A DNA stretch of 64,000 nt from Zygnema circumcarinatum (taxonomy: Eukaryota > Streptophyta > Zygnematophyceae > Zygnematales > Zygnemataceae). A program made the position numbers and the translations under genes. Below, piece after piece: positions 1 through 11,696 of this stretch. The stretch is from positions 810,164-874,163 of the forward strand of contig CM074807.1 of assembly GCA_037447605.1 (NCBI GenBank), in the 5' to 3' direction. Numbering within the stretch: position 1 is the first letter of the stretch; every line of letters begins with the position of its first letter. The notes beneath the pieces were generated by a model. The model searched no databases and was not told where the DNA came from. It saw only the letters and a list, made by a program, of their open reading frames with translations.

Positions 1-63
1 GGGCCGGGGAGGGAAGGGTTTTGCATTTGCTTCGAGTGGGTGGGATGTTCTCTCGCAGCCACC

Positions 64-1128
64 GTAAAACAACAGCTGATTTGATTTTAGCTTCTTCACA
101 ATCCAAAGTCTCAAACATCTCTTACTCCTTGTATGTCGACTGTTAAGAGAACTGTGGTAAAGGGGGGATAGTAGGCCTTCTTCAATGGAGGCTAGGAACA
201 GACGTCAGAAAGAACTAGCCTATGCTGAGCGCTCCAGTGCAAAAAAAAGAATTTTTGAAACCATTTCTGCAAAACAAACTAATTTTTCTATCCTGTGCTA
301 TGGCTCGAAGTAATGCGGAACATTAATTCACGGCAGCACTTTGAGCCCTGGTCTTTTCGTTATTACACAACCCTTAAAAAAGCAACCCTTAACCCTTTCC
401 GGGAAGTTCTCACATAATTGAACTTAATGACATAGAGTGGAGACAATGTACGAGTACATTGTCAGCACCGACGACTTGTAGCTAACATACGTGATTGCAG
501 TATCGGGTTTGTTTTAATCTTGAATGTCACCAGTACTTTTGCCTTTTTGTTCCTGTTTAGCGTTTTGATCCATGTTAATGCGTTCCTTTGGGCCCGTTCC
601 GTAAACATGCATCTATGTATGTATGTATGCATGTATAAATGCATGCATGATGTATGTACGCATGTACGCATGCATGCATGCATGCAATGCCCACGCGATG
701 GAGCGCATGAAGAAGGTTTTGGCTTTGGCGTTTTGTGTTTGTGTTTCTGTTTGTGTCGGAGTCATGGACCAGATGGTACGGACCACCGTCGACGGAGTGG
801 TTGACTGCGTGCTTCAACTCACAGGAGACTGTACAGTACGTGAATGGTACATTGTCTGTACGGTTTCCTTACGAGATATGTACGAAATTCTGTTAGGTAA
901 ATTAAGATTTGTCCAATGGCCCATATTTTCTGCTGTCTGAAGTGATGCTTTCCTCCTTCAAGAGTCACTTCTTGATGGCAGCAAGCATTTCAGAATATAT
1001 TTTTGCCGATTTTTTTTTTTCTATTGTAGGAATATGATGTGTTTTTAATAACTGAAATATAAATTTTAACCAAAGCAGGCCTTGGATCAGACAATTTCTA
1101 TATTTGTTTGTGATCTTGCTGGTCCAAG
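64..1128. repeat. 1.1-kb direct repeat, copy 1
   Basis: Nearly identical, in the same orientation, to 11697-12845. The match starts at the AAACAGCTGATTTGATTTTAG block and ends abruptly after GATCTTGCTGGTCCAAG. Copy 1 lacks most of the GTAT microsatellite of copy 2 and about 18 bases near the CGAGTACATT motif. I see no terminal inverted repeats, no TG...CA ends and no protein. The right edge abuts coding sequence of an MltB-like gene; in copy 2 the same edge lies 103 bases upstream of the Josephin start codon. It could be a segmental duplication, a non-autonomous element or an assembly artefact. Confidence 0.9.
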
Positions 1129-2180
1129 TTCCGTTTGCGGAGTTCATGGGCGGAGGCTTTGGGCCAATGCCAGTTTATGCCCTCCTCCTACAGAGCGTAC
1201 ACCGTTGACTTTGACCGAGATGGGCTGGCAGGTAAACAGATGGCATTCTGGTCCAAGTTCAGAACGTCAACACATTTTTGTAAGAAGAATTCGGGTGCAT
1301 TCATGTAGAGAGGCCGAGAAGGTTTGGGAAGCAAAGTGAAATTTGGAGTTCAAGAGCGAAATTGTTAAGGGGTGAACGTTGCTCAATCGGCAGCTGCATT
1401 GCCTGCATCGCTACATCTCATGTGAAGCCCGTTTAAGGGTGCAGACATTTGGACATCGGAAGCAGATGTTTTTGCATCCATGGCCAATTACTTGGTGAAG
1501 AATGGGTGGCAGTATGGAGCACCCATAGGCCAAATGGTGATGCCCTTTTTCTTGTCCACCATCTTCTTGTATCAGGACCCTGCAATTCTTGGATGATTCA
1601 TGTTTTTATGTTCTCCTCCCCTGTGCTTACAGCAGATTGACAAAACAGCTGCTAAGTCCATTTGGAAGTCCTGAATGTTGTTGTGCAGGCAGCCATTCCT
1701 GCACGCTTTGACCGCTCCAACTTAGGTCTTCGCGTGCAGAAGCAAGTTCAAGAATGGCAGAAACGATACCGAGTTGCAGCAGCTGAGACGGGGCAGACTG
1801 CATTACCTCCTGATGCTCTTGCAAGCGTTGTGAGTTTAACATACACCTTTTTCTAGCATTCCCTTTACTTAGGTGGAAAACTAATGACTTGCAAACCTTA
1901 GGAATTGAACCTTTGCTCTCCAATTCCTCTAAAGCATTGCAGTGCATTGAACCCACCCTTGAACAGTATCCTCTCCTTTGGCTCGTTTGGTTGAGAATGG
2001 CTTTGTTGGTTGGCCAATCAGGTGGCGCCAGATGGCGCAAATGGGCCTGCGTATTTAGCATGTGCGAACTTCCGGGCCATCTTGAAGTATAACCGTGCGC
2101 CCTTATATGGAATGAGTATAGCAAAGCTGGCAGAGGAAATCAATGCTGAGATTTTAAAGCAGTGTGCCTCCACCTCTTGA
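1129..2180 (+). CDS. mltB: MltB-type lytic murein transglycosylase, 3' exons only
   Basis: Lytic transglycosylases of this family cleave the MurNAc-GlcNAc bond of peptidoglycan, leaving 1,6-anhydro-MurNAc. Four exons can be joined in phase: about 1129-1231, 1445-1536, 1689-1829 and 2022-2180. Exon 1 encodes SSWAEALGQCQFMPSSY followed by VDFDRDG, matching the family's GSWAGAMGQ-QFMPSS-VDFDGDG core. Exon 2 encodes DIWTSEADVFASMANYL then KNGW. Exon 3 carries IPARFDRSNLGL and EWQ. Exon 4 carries PDGANGPAYL and NFRAILKYNRAPLYG and ends at TGA. Each donor is GT and each acceptor AG, so this is a eukaryotic gene of bacterial ancestry. The upstream part with the catalytic Glu is absent: the reading frame is closed by a stop just upstream of the exon, inside repeat copy 1. 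In streptophytes with plastid peptidoglycan a plastid role is plausible; that is inference. Confidence 0.85.
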
Positions 2181-3783
2181 TCGCAATTAGAGCACGTGCT
2201 TGCTGGTAGGGCAAGGAGGGGGGGGGGGGGTTAGGGGAAGTCATGGAGAACAAATTCTCTGCTCTTGTTGGGCAAATTTGACTGGTCGACTTTCCTCCAA
2301 TGAAAAAAATGCTAGAAGAATGTTATCGTATGTAGCTTCACTACTGTTATAGAGACTGTCTTTGCTTGCAAGGTGGGATACTGATTCTAAGTCCCTATAT
2401 GTGTTCACCTATCAAGCATATATGGCTCTCACCTGGATGAACGGGAGATCAATTGAAGATGGATATAATGTATTAGCTTCTTACGATCTCTGGATTTCTG
2501 GATCTGGATCTGGATCTGGATTTCTGGATCCATCTGGATCTGGATCCAGAAATCTGGATTTCTGGATCTGGATTCGCAATTTCAAAAATAGACCTGAGTA
2601 TGTCATTACCTGTGGGATGAAGTGCCAAGTCTGACTCCAAAACGTTCATGCTTCATCAAGAAAGGGCCAGTCCAAGTTTGCATCGTTTTATACCTAACTA
2701 TGGGAATAAATTCCACTTCATGCTCCTCTCAAGTCTCACCATATAGGATCTCGGATTTCAAACAAATGTCTATGTCTAACAACTTAGTCAAGGACAACAC
2801 TACTTGTAAGATTCTCAGCAATGATGCTTCAGAAAACTTAGATACAGTGAGGTGAAACCAGAAATCAACCGTTCAATGCACCGCATGCAGAGCCATGCAA
2901 GCTTGTACGGCCGACTCTCCAGCAGAGCGAGCACAGTACAGTAAAGCTGTAAGATCATTGTCACTACAATACGGCGACGACCCTTGACCGGGTCTGAGAA
3001 TTTTGAATTGTTCAATCTAATTGAATGAATTTCAACATGAAAAACTAGTTTGCAGCCGCTCGCAAAAGGAGACGATGGAGGACGATCGCCCTCTCGTTCT
3101 TGTCAGCGTCGGACACGCCCCTAAGGATGCACCCTGTGTCGATCTTCTCAACATTGCTGACGCATTTTGTACTTCACTAACGTATTCTGTACTTCATTGG
3201 CGTACTTTAATGACGTATGTTGCACTTTGTTGACGTAGTTCGCACTTTAATGACGTGCTTAGCTGACGAACGTTGCGCTTTGATGACGTTTCCTTCCCAG
3301 TTCCTCGGCACCGACTGTTGAGATCCGTACAATCATACATAGAGTCGTACGAAACATTTGTACAGTACAGTACAGTACTGTACTGAGGCAGTGTACAAAA
3401 TTGTACGAAAAAGTTACACGTGTCGAGTGTTTGGCAAGTAGTGTGAATCCCAAGACCCTTTTTTGATCGAATGATTCATGTTGTTCATCATGTTCTGCTT
3501 TTGGCGGCGAGGTTTAACGAAAAACATGTATAAGAAATTAAGAATACTGTTTTCTCTGTCTTAGTCAACCGGAGCTTTGAGGGTGAGGGTACTGCTCTTC
3601 GCAAGTGCAAGGGCCGCCGCGGTCTTCCCCGCGCTGGTGGGACGGTGAGGCCTGGAGGAGCTGCGGGACTCTTGGTGGCCCGTCGCGTTCAAGGACGGGG
3701 ACGAGGTAGCGATCATTCCGCCCATAAGCGGAGGCTGAGAAGGTTTGCATTTTTTGGTTGGTTGCAAGGAGGAGGAGGAGGGG
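2181..3783. other. Spacer with simple repeats
   Basis: No gene recognised. It contains a poly-G run near 2217, an imperfect CTGGAT hexamer array at about 2486-2572, a self-complementary GTACAGTACAGTACAGTACTG stretch near 3360 (described, not a gene) and a cluster of TGACG motifs at 3155-3292. Confidence 0.6.
3155..3292. promoter_or_regulatory. TGACG motif cluster in a decayed ~20-bp repeat
   Basis: Six TGACG cores (near 3158, 3212, 3231, 3251, 3264 and 3284) plus TAACG and TGGCG variants recur roughly every 20 bases, separated by TTGTACTT or TTGCACTT blocks. TGACG is the core of TGA-type bZIP sites in plants. The array may be a decayed minisatellite rather than a promoter; it lies about 500 bases upstream of the F-box gene. 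Confidence 0.4.
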
Positions 3784-5543
3784 ATGTTGCCTGCGGATGT
3801 TCTCGCTCACATCTTTACAGCGGTTGGAGCGAAGGGGTTGGCTATGGCAAGTTGCGTTTGCAGACTATGGTGAGTGAAATAGTGAAAACTGCAGCTACGT
3901 TGATGCTTTGAGTGCGGTTTTATTGTGGTATTCTTTAATTTTCTATGTTAAGGTGTTGAAATGCCTCGCAAGAGCTGGTGATTTCTGACGCTTATAAGGT
4001 GCTCGCAATGCATAAGTCATTCGCGACTTATGGACTTAGTAATGCGACAAGCACCCTCAATCTTGTCGATGTTTGTGTTGTGTTTAGTCGCGAGAGGGTT
4101 ACGCAATCTGTTGAGTAAAGCTGTGGCTTACAGCAAAAGCTTCGCAAAAAACGTTCTGGTTTGTCCAAGATTGCGCAGTTTAAAATGGACCCTCTCGAAC
4201 TCTTTTCTCGTACCCCTGATTTTAACCCTAACCCTGATTCCTGTCAGTGCAGGAGGGAGGTTGCTTCAGCAGACCAGTTTTGGCGGCAAGCGTACGTTAC
4301 TGAATTCGGGTTTACTTATCCGCATTCAGTTGTGGCAGCGCATTCAGTTGTGGCAGTTACCAACAATGGGCTCTCACCCTTCGACATTAATTCTGAAGGT
4401 TCTGGTTCAATCTCTCCCAACTTGCCGAGTGGAATCTGCAGCTGGCGCCATCTCTTTATCAAAGCATGTGATTCTCGGCACAGGCCATATTTGTGCCTTG
4501 CGGGCAGAATAAATTACGCTATGGACCAGCTAGCAGCATGGCGCCTTTTAGTCAGGGCCATAGAAGGTGGAGGGACGCGTGGAGTTCTGGGAACGGAGGA
4601 CACGTGGCAAGCTTTCCCTGCACGCTCTATCACGAAAGGGGTTCAGAGCATTCGCCTCACTTTCTGTCTCCCGGGTGAAGTGTTGACGCAATATGAAGGG
4701 CTCGGAACCCTCTATGACGTCATCGTGCAGGCGAAGACAGTGAGTCATCCTAGGGGCGGATGTTTGGGAAATTGGAGTCCTTTGGACCTTGAGCTTTATC
4801 GCCTAGTTGAAGATGAAGAGATTTATGGCGATGACTGGTTTTCGGTGATGGAAGTTCCTGAATACGAGCTTATTAGCGATGATTTCCGGGATTCATGGAG
4901 GCGGAAACAAGTTACAGGTTTATCTGCAAGCAGAGTCCCGTCAGGTATATTTCTTCTTATTTTTTTTTCTTTTTAGGCTCCATAGGCTTTGAGTGAAATT
5001 TGAATGGCCTTTCTGAGAGCCATGCAATGGACGATTGTACTGCTTTGGATTGAGCTTGTCTATAGTCACTTATGCATCCAATCACACATTCGTTTTTCAT
5101 TTTCTTGTCTTCAAGCCTCAATGTCAACTTTCTTGGATTGCTTGGATGCAGAAAACTTGAACTCGACATCAAATTTGCAGCATCCTGCGTTAGAAGTCAT
5201 CGCAGACCTGCATGCACAGCAGCTTTTTCGTGCCCTCCCATTCCCACTTATTCAATCGCTTACACCTTGTGGCCACCTGGCCTTGGAGGCAGGAACTTCA
5301 TCCAAGCTCTCAGAAGGAACTAGCGAATTTGGGACTGAGACAGATGATTTGCAGGCAACAGAGACATTGGCGGAGATTTCGTCGCTAGCATCATCATCAG
5401 CTGCTGCAACATGTCTCACTAACTCTATTTCTCATGGAGAGTGTGGCTACCTTTCGAGAGCAGGAGTGGAGGGGCTGCCAGCTTATGTGTATGTGGACTT
5501 CACTGCTGGTGAGGATCAGGAGATCTCCAGTATGATCGAGTGA
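3784..5543 (+). CDS. F-box protein, three exons
   Basis: Probably the substrate-recognition subunit of an SCF ubiquitin ligase. Exons 3784-3869, 4253-4944 and 5116-5543 join in phase to about 401 residues. The F-box is split by intron 1 (GTGAGT...GTGCAG): LPADVLAHIFTAVGAKGLAM and SCVCRLW, then REVASADQFWR. Residues after the F-box match no domain I recognise; one stretch is acidic (VEDEEIYGDDW) and the C-terminus is Ser/Thr-rich. The start is the first ATG before the F-box. An alternative ending exists: a GTGAGC donor overlaps the last Glu codon and a CAG acceptor at about 5648 keeps the frame open into RFNDWQLLCC, so the protein may be longer. The target is unknown. Confidence 0.78.
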
Positions 5544-8344
5544 GCTTAGTAGAGTACAAACCGTAGCATCTTTGCTGTTCCTATGAGCATAGAAACCTTG
5601 GCAACCTAAAACTGTGATTTAAATCCAGATATCACTTTCTGCATGCAGGCGGTTCAATGATTGGCAGTTGCTGTGCTGCATTATGGCCACGTCTTGCCGG
5701 TTCCACCTCTGCGTTTGTAGGCAAGTAGAGCCACTCCTTTTATGTCATGCTTTTGCGAAAGGCAGAGGAGGACATGGTCGCTAAGGGCAACTTTCATATA
5801 AATGGAAGCTGGGGCGTAGAATTCACATTCGCTGTTGCAATGGCTTCATGCTTCACCCTCTTTCCCTTCCCGCACATGATCTACCCTTACAACCTGTACC
5901 AACCTCGCATTATCTCAACTGTTTCTATGCTCAGATCTCAGAGCCAAATGTCAATGGGACGGCCCTGTGGAAGGCATTACCACGGGCATGACGCTGGCTG
6001 AGCTGGTAGAGAGGGGACATTCTGCAGACATCACTCTCTTTACAAGGCAAGGGCACTCTCTAGACCTGCTTCTTCCTCGTGTGTGATAGATCACAGAGTG
6101 GTAACGTCTCTCTCTCTCTCTGCCTAACTCCCTCTCTCTTGCAGGGTAGGGTTACTTGGTTGACACTCCAACTTGCTGATATCACCAGCCAGAGTCACTA
6201 AAGCAGTATGAAACCTTCTGTTTGCCTGCTACAATGTCGCAGTCACGGACAGCTAGTGCTCGGTAGAGCAGGAACGGGACTGCAGGAAGCAGAAGGGGAG
6301 GGGGGGCCACATACGCATCTATACTTCATTCCAGAAGGCTCCAGCGACGGCACAACTTCAAATTCCGTCTCGCTATGGCCATCACGTCATCCCCGCAAGT
6401 CTGCGAGTGATTTGGAGGCACTCGAGTCGACAAGTGGTCGACTGGATTCTGCTCGGGACTTTGTTGTAGCGGAAATGGGAGGGACCATCGGCCTCCACCT
6501 GACAGAGGATGCCAGGCGCCGGCTTTCGCTTCTCTAATCAGTGGTTGCAAGTGAAGATGCTTTTTCTGGTTGTGTGACTCTGAATGCGAGGCTATCCATC
6601 TGAAAACTGGCTGGAAGTGAGCGATTACACGATGTGGGTCAGAGAGTGGCGGGAGAGGAAGAAGGAGAGGGTTAGGGAGAGGGTAAGGGGCATATGGTGC
6701 AGTGGAAGGGTGGGGAGAAGAAGATAGGAGAGAGAGGTAGGGAGGGCAGCTGCACAAATGTAAAGAACGACCTAAACGAATGAAAGTTTATGAGCAGAAC
6801 GCTCCTTCTAGGCCTAACAACGCGGCTCTAAAAGCAGGGAGAGTGGGAGAGGGAGAGGGAGAGGGAGAAGGAGACTAACTATCAGGAAAGCATAGGGAGA
6901 ACCACTTTTTCCTGACCCAATGGGACTATGTTTCAATCGTAGTGATCAGGTAGGAGCAACACCAAGTAAAAATGATGAGAAACTCACTCCCAAAGTAACT
7001 GACTATGTACCTTTGGTGGCGTCGCCATCCGTGAGATCAAGGTCAATCCACAACCCTTTGTTTGAAACGGACCAACTGCCAACAAGCAGCCAGAAACTTC
7101 TTCCATGTCTGACCCCTCGTTTTGTTCGAAAAGTCTATAACTCAGTCAGGAAAAAATTAATCGACTAACGTATTCGTCTCGACATTCAGTTGCTGTTAAC
7201 GTGAGAAAATATGGGCCCTTGGTGTCCTGTTCTAGACCAGACCCTCTAAGTTATTTGAAGCGTGAAGTGCGGAGTAAGGAAACCCTAGTTTACTGTTGGT
7301 TAAGGGACGCCGCTGACCTTGTCTTATTCGGACTTCGCCAACAGAAAAATAATAAACAAGTCGATGTATAGAAAAGAACGAGTTGAAGACGCCGGAACGC
7401 TTCAATGCAGCCAACAGAAGCTGTCAAGGGTTACATTTTGTTGTTCATCGGCAACTCATCAGCAGTTTAGATATCGAAATAAAAACGATATATATGATTA
7501 ATCATATTTATCGTTAAATCATAATAATAATATAATGATTAATGGATCCCAGTTTCCCGAGTTCCTCGTGGTTCCTCATGCTGCTGATTTTGTCCATGTA
7601 GCCCCCCTTCACTGGCGGCTCTCTCTCTGTGAACTACAGCTTGCGTCCCTCTATCGTAATGAGGATGCGGACCTTCATCACACCGTATTGAAAGTGGTTT
7701 TCCTTCTTTATTGAAAGTGGCTCAAACCGAAGCCTGCAACTACGCGCGTCTGCTGCTGAAGACGCTCACCGGAAGTTGGTAATGACAAGGACATTGTTTT
7801 TCTGCTGAAATTGAATCATGCCGACGACTGGATTTGGAAAATCTTCGTATCCACCAAAAATCGCTATAGAAAAGTAGCAAAACTACGCACTTTCACAACC
7901 ATGTTATCAAATGTGGCGTTCAAGCCATTCTGACGAGGCTTCGTCCTGTGAGTCCACAGCACTTCGGCTTTTTTTCGGAACCGCAACAATAACCAGCTTT
8001 TAAGTTCTTCTTTCTTTGAAGCTGGCAGACGATACGTGGATGTAGAGCGAGCGAAACGGCAAAACAGCGAGCAGTTACACTTCTTGAGCGCAGAGGAGCT
8101 TTCATTCATAAACAAGAACATCATCGCGAGAGAACAGTCGGCATGAGACCGTTCATTTGGAAGGAGTAAGTTTTGAACTGAGCCTTTGGCGCAATCGCTT
8201 TACTCAATCCGGAAGGCTTCAGAGCAGATTGACCTCTGCAATGTCCTTGCCTTCAATACAAGCTTTTGGACTTCAGGGACAGGAATGTACAAGAGTTCCC
8301 ATATAGAGAAAGAGCCAGAGAACTGGAAAAGAGAAAAAGAAAAG

Positions 8345-8415
<71 letters not shown>

Positions 8416-8463
8416 GAGCATAAAAAGAGAGTGAGATCGGGGCGAAGTGTTCCGGACTCATCT
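5544..8463. other. Spacer without recognisable gene
   Basis: CT and GA microsatellites occur at about 6107-6130, 6640-6870 and 8335-8415. An open frame at 6208-6537 (109 codons, containing HLTEDARRRL) and one at 5747-6001 have no family match I know; they could be downstream exons of the F-box gene. Around 7480-7545 the DNA is strongly A+T-rich. Confidence 0.5.
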
Positions 8464-9583
8464 CTATGATGAGCTAAAGTCCGACAGCATATCCCCCCAC
8501 CGCACATTGTACTTAGCAGCCAAATAGTGTGATCCAATAGGCCCCCTGCTGCCATAGGGGTAAAGCTCAGGGGCTATTTTTTTCTCCTCCAGCTCCTTCA
8601 ACAGAGGAGTGAAGATCTTCCATGCAGCATCCAGCTCATCGCTGCGGATGAATAGACGCTTGTCTCCATCAACGGCATCGAGGAGCAGCCTCTCATAAGC
8701 ATCAGGGAGCTCCTTCTTGTACCTGCAAGGAGGGAATATGATGATTCACCATTTCGCCACTCTACGCATGGCTTACCGTAGCCGTTCACTCTTTGTGCGT
8801 CCATAGTTTCAAATGTTTTAGGGTTTACGAGGTCAGCATGAATCAATCAGAGTATAGCTGATTCTTCAGTTTGGACTGACTGAACATAACAATCCTGTGG
8901 GAAAAGCTTCCCCAGAGAAAATCAGTTTAGAGAGCTCACTTATCAAAATATTGTAGGTGAAGATTGCTGCGATCAAGACGCATCCCGAGTCCTGGAACCT
9001 TGTTATTGATCTTTAAATAGATGGCTTCATCAGGTTGAAGCCGAATGACGAGCTCATTAGTTGCCTGGTCCAAATCAGTACCAAACCGGCTCCTGTAAAG
9101 GTTGCCAGGGACGTTGCGGAACTGTACCCTGATCTCAGCCCTGCAATCCTTCCCCGAAACGACTGAGAAGTGAGAAGTGAAATTTTGTGAGGACGGGAAG
9201 CTACCTTCTCAATCCTACAGAAAGGATTGGCAGATATGCATCCTTAATGCCAACTCTCATTGGTTCAGCAATTGAGAGAAGTGCAGTACCTCAGAGAGTT
9301 CTTAATGTCTACACTACTCCTAGTATTAGTGTATTTCACAGATACTGTACCTTTTTGTGTGCAAGGCTTTGCCAGCCTTCATGAGGAAGGGCACTCCGTC
9401 CCAGCGAGCATTGTCGATGTGAAGGGCAGCAGCTGCAAAAGTTGGAGTCAAACTGTTCTTGGGAACTGTAGGGTCATCAATATAAGCTGGATAACTGCAG
9501 CCTCCCTTGGTGGTGTGAGATTTGTATTGCCCGGTGACCACACCTCCCAACTTCAACACCTTCAAGCTCCGAAGAACCTTCAC
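8464..9583 (-). CDS. G6PD: Glucose-6-phosphate 1-dehydrogenase, plastidic type, 3' four exons
   Basis: G6PDH oxidises glucose 6-phosphate with NADP+ to 6-phosphogluconolactone in the oxidative pentose phosphate pathway. Reading the minus strand, I can join 9351-9583, 8940-9140 and 8464-8722 in phase (about 230 residues); the middle spans include [79 protein letters not shown] and the terminal [14 protein letters not shown] block with NVRWGD. The internal [14 protein letters not shown] and the C-terminal tail are those of plastidic isoforms, not cytosolic ones. The N-terminal half (NADP-binding fold and RIDHYLGKE catalytic motif) should lie at higher coordinates, but nothing matching it is visible from 9584 to 11696. 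This is therefore a 5'-truncated gene, a pseudogene, or one side of a rearrangement or misassembly. Evidence covers three resolved exons; an earlier in-block exon was not found. Confidence 0.88.
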
Positions 9584-11696
9584 CTGCGTGTCCAAAAGCA
9601 GAAAAGATTATCATTAAAACATCCCTGTTAAATGGCGGATTTTTCGTATCAACCACATGGCGACAGATTCTTTAACAAGTACGCGTCATTGGCCTTCACA
9701 GTGTGAACTAGTTGTGAGTGTAATCTCGGCATTTGCAGGCGACACTTTGTGAAGTCCTTGGAACCATTTGTCAAATGGCTTGAAGAGGCGGAAGAAGAAG
9801 ATTAAAAGCTTACAAGGGCAGCTCCTGAAGCTTTCAGGTGGCCCGCCCCGTTCGTCCACTTTGACTCTGAAGGCGTTGCTCATGTTCCGCCATTTTTTGC
9901 AAAGGCTCACTCTCCCCATTTATCGCTTCACTGGTTTTAATCTAATGCATGGCAATCACTGGGGAAATCTCTTGGTCATCTGGTTTTAAAGTGTGCACAG
10001 ATCAACTGCCATGCAAACACTCTTGTGGATCGATTGAACACAAGGGTTCAATGCCTGGGCGAACAACTGATGCGTGTAATGTAGACCGTGTAGGGAGGGT
10101 CGGCGGGTCTGTGAGAGATGGAGGTTTGGTATTTAAGAATCTCTGTTGAAACTTGAATGTCTGGCACTGATGCCTTTTATGCTAAAGAGGATTGTCATCG
10201 TTATCTAAACTGAGGTCGTTTCCAGATACATGTCCCTTCCTGTAACGTATTCGCTACTCCCCTGTGCTTCAAGCAGGGAGGGGAGTTTCTGGGCACAAGG
10301 AATCCTGTTGGTCCGCGTGAAATCAGCAGCAGAGTCCCCAATGTGACTCTTTTACTTTTGGGTAACGAAGCATCCATGTCCCTGTCAGTAACGTCGACAT
10401 CTGGACCAAACACCGGTTGTTGTCCGGTCCGTTAATCGACCATTGGTTTGAGATGTTATGGTCAAAGCGATCTCATTTTCTGGGTGGCTTTGAATGTTTA
10501 TAGAAACTGAAACTGTTAAGTGAGCAAGTCGCTCTTGCTCAGTGAGCGGACTGCGCTGTTGGCCATGTCGTGTGGGCACACTACTTGTGAGCCTCCTCTT
10601 GCCATGGAGGTCACAGAAATGACATAGACCGCTTCATCTGCTCACCAACATGATATGTGCGCTAGTACAGAGTGCGGAACAAACTGGTTTCGATGGTATT
10701 ATTTTTCGACTTTTGATCGCCTTCTTCATTCATGCGACAGCGGGTTTGAGAATGGCTATGCATAATCAAGAACAAGAAAAGTAAAAAGTTGCAATCGAAA
10801 TGCAAGAGTAGCAGAGCATTGCCCTCCAAAACAGCTGTGACCATCTCTCCCCGTGAAGGTCGACTAATTGTAACTGAAACCGTGTTACGCTCAAGCGTAT
10901 GCATTGAGTGGGTATCTTTCTGTCCATTGCGGCCCTGCTTGCCTACTGCATATTGATTAAGTGAAAAAGAAAAGAAATGGGAAAAAAAAAGTGATGACTG
11001 TGAACGGGAGCGCAGTTGAACGCCTTCGACTGCGACCGGCGGTGAAGGCCGTTAGTTTAATTTATAATGCAATACACGGGCTTCTTGTCTAAACTGTAAT
11101 CATGATTACGAAGCAAGGCCTCACAAAAGAGCGAACTGAAAGATCACAATTAAAGAAAGTCATAATTAAAAAAAAAAAAGGAAAAAAATGATTTTATTTT
11201 TTTCTTAATCGTGACTTCAGTATTAGTACTACAATACCTTTTCAAAACAGTCGTTACACGAAGGTCTTCAATGATAGCTGAAATCCTTTTAGCCACCAAA
11301 CCCCAAAGACTAGAATGGACAGAGAGGACTGCAACGCAAGCTTTCTGGGCAGGATTTCTCAAGGAGCCATGATAGCTGAAACCCTTATAACCAACCACCA
11401 AACCCCAAAAAACGGAGAGGTTTCCAACCACCATGACAAAGAAGACTGTAGTGAAAGCTTCCTCGACAAGAGTCATCATGAGGTACCTCCATGATGAAAC
11501 TTGCAAAGTAAGCCTGCCATGCAGGCTCCCCGCAGAACATCATTGGAATATTTAATCTATATATTTAATTCTTATTTTGAAAATAACATCGTGGGAGAAT
11601 GCTGCCATGCTCACTTTTTTCCCACTCAAGCCGGCTACAAAGGTCCGTACAAACGTCGTACGGCCACAGCTTCGAGGAAAGTCGAACTATTGTAAC
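9584..11696. other. Spacer where G6PDH 5' exons should lie
   Basis: Both strands were read for the missing G6PDH motifs and none was found. The stretch holds no open frame with a family resemblance and no strong repeat. It ends where repeat copy 2 begins. Confidence 0.5.

Noticed and set aside
8200-8555. Ser-Leu or Arg-Glu repeat proteins on both strands
   Set aside because: Translation of a (GA)n microsatellite.
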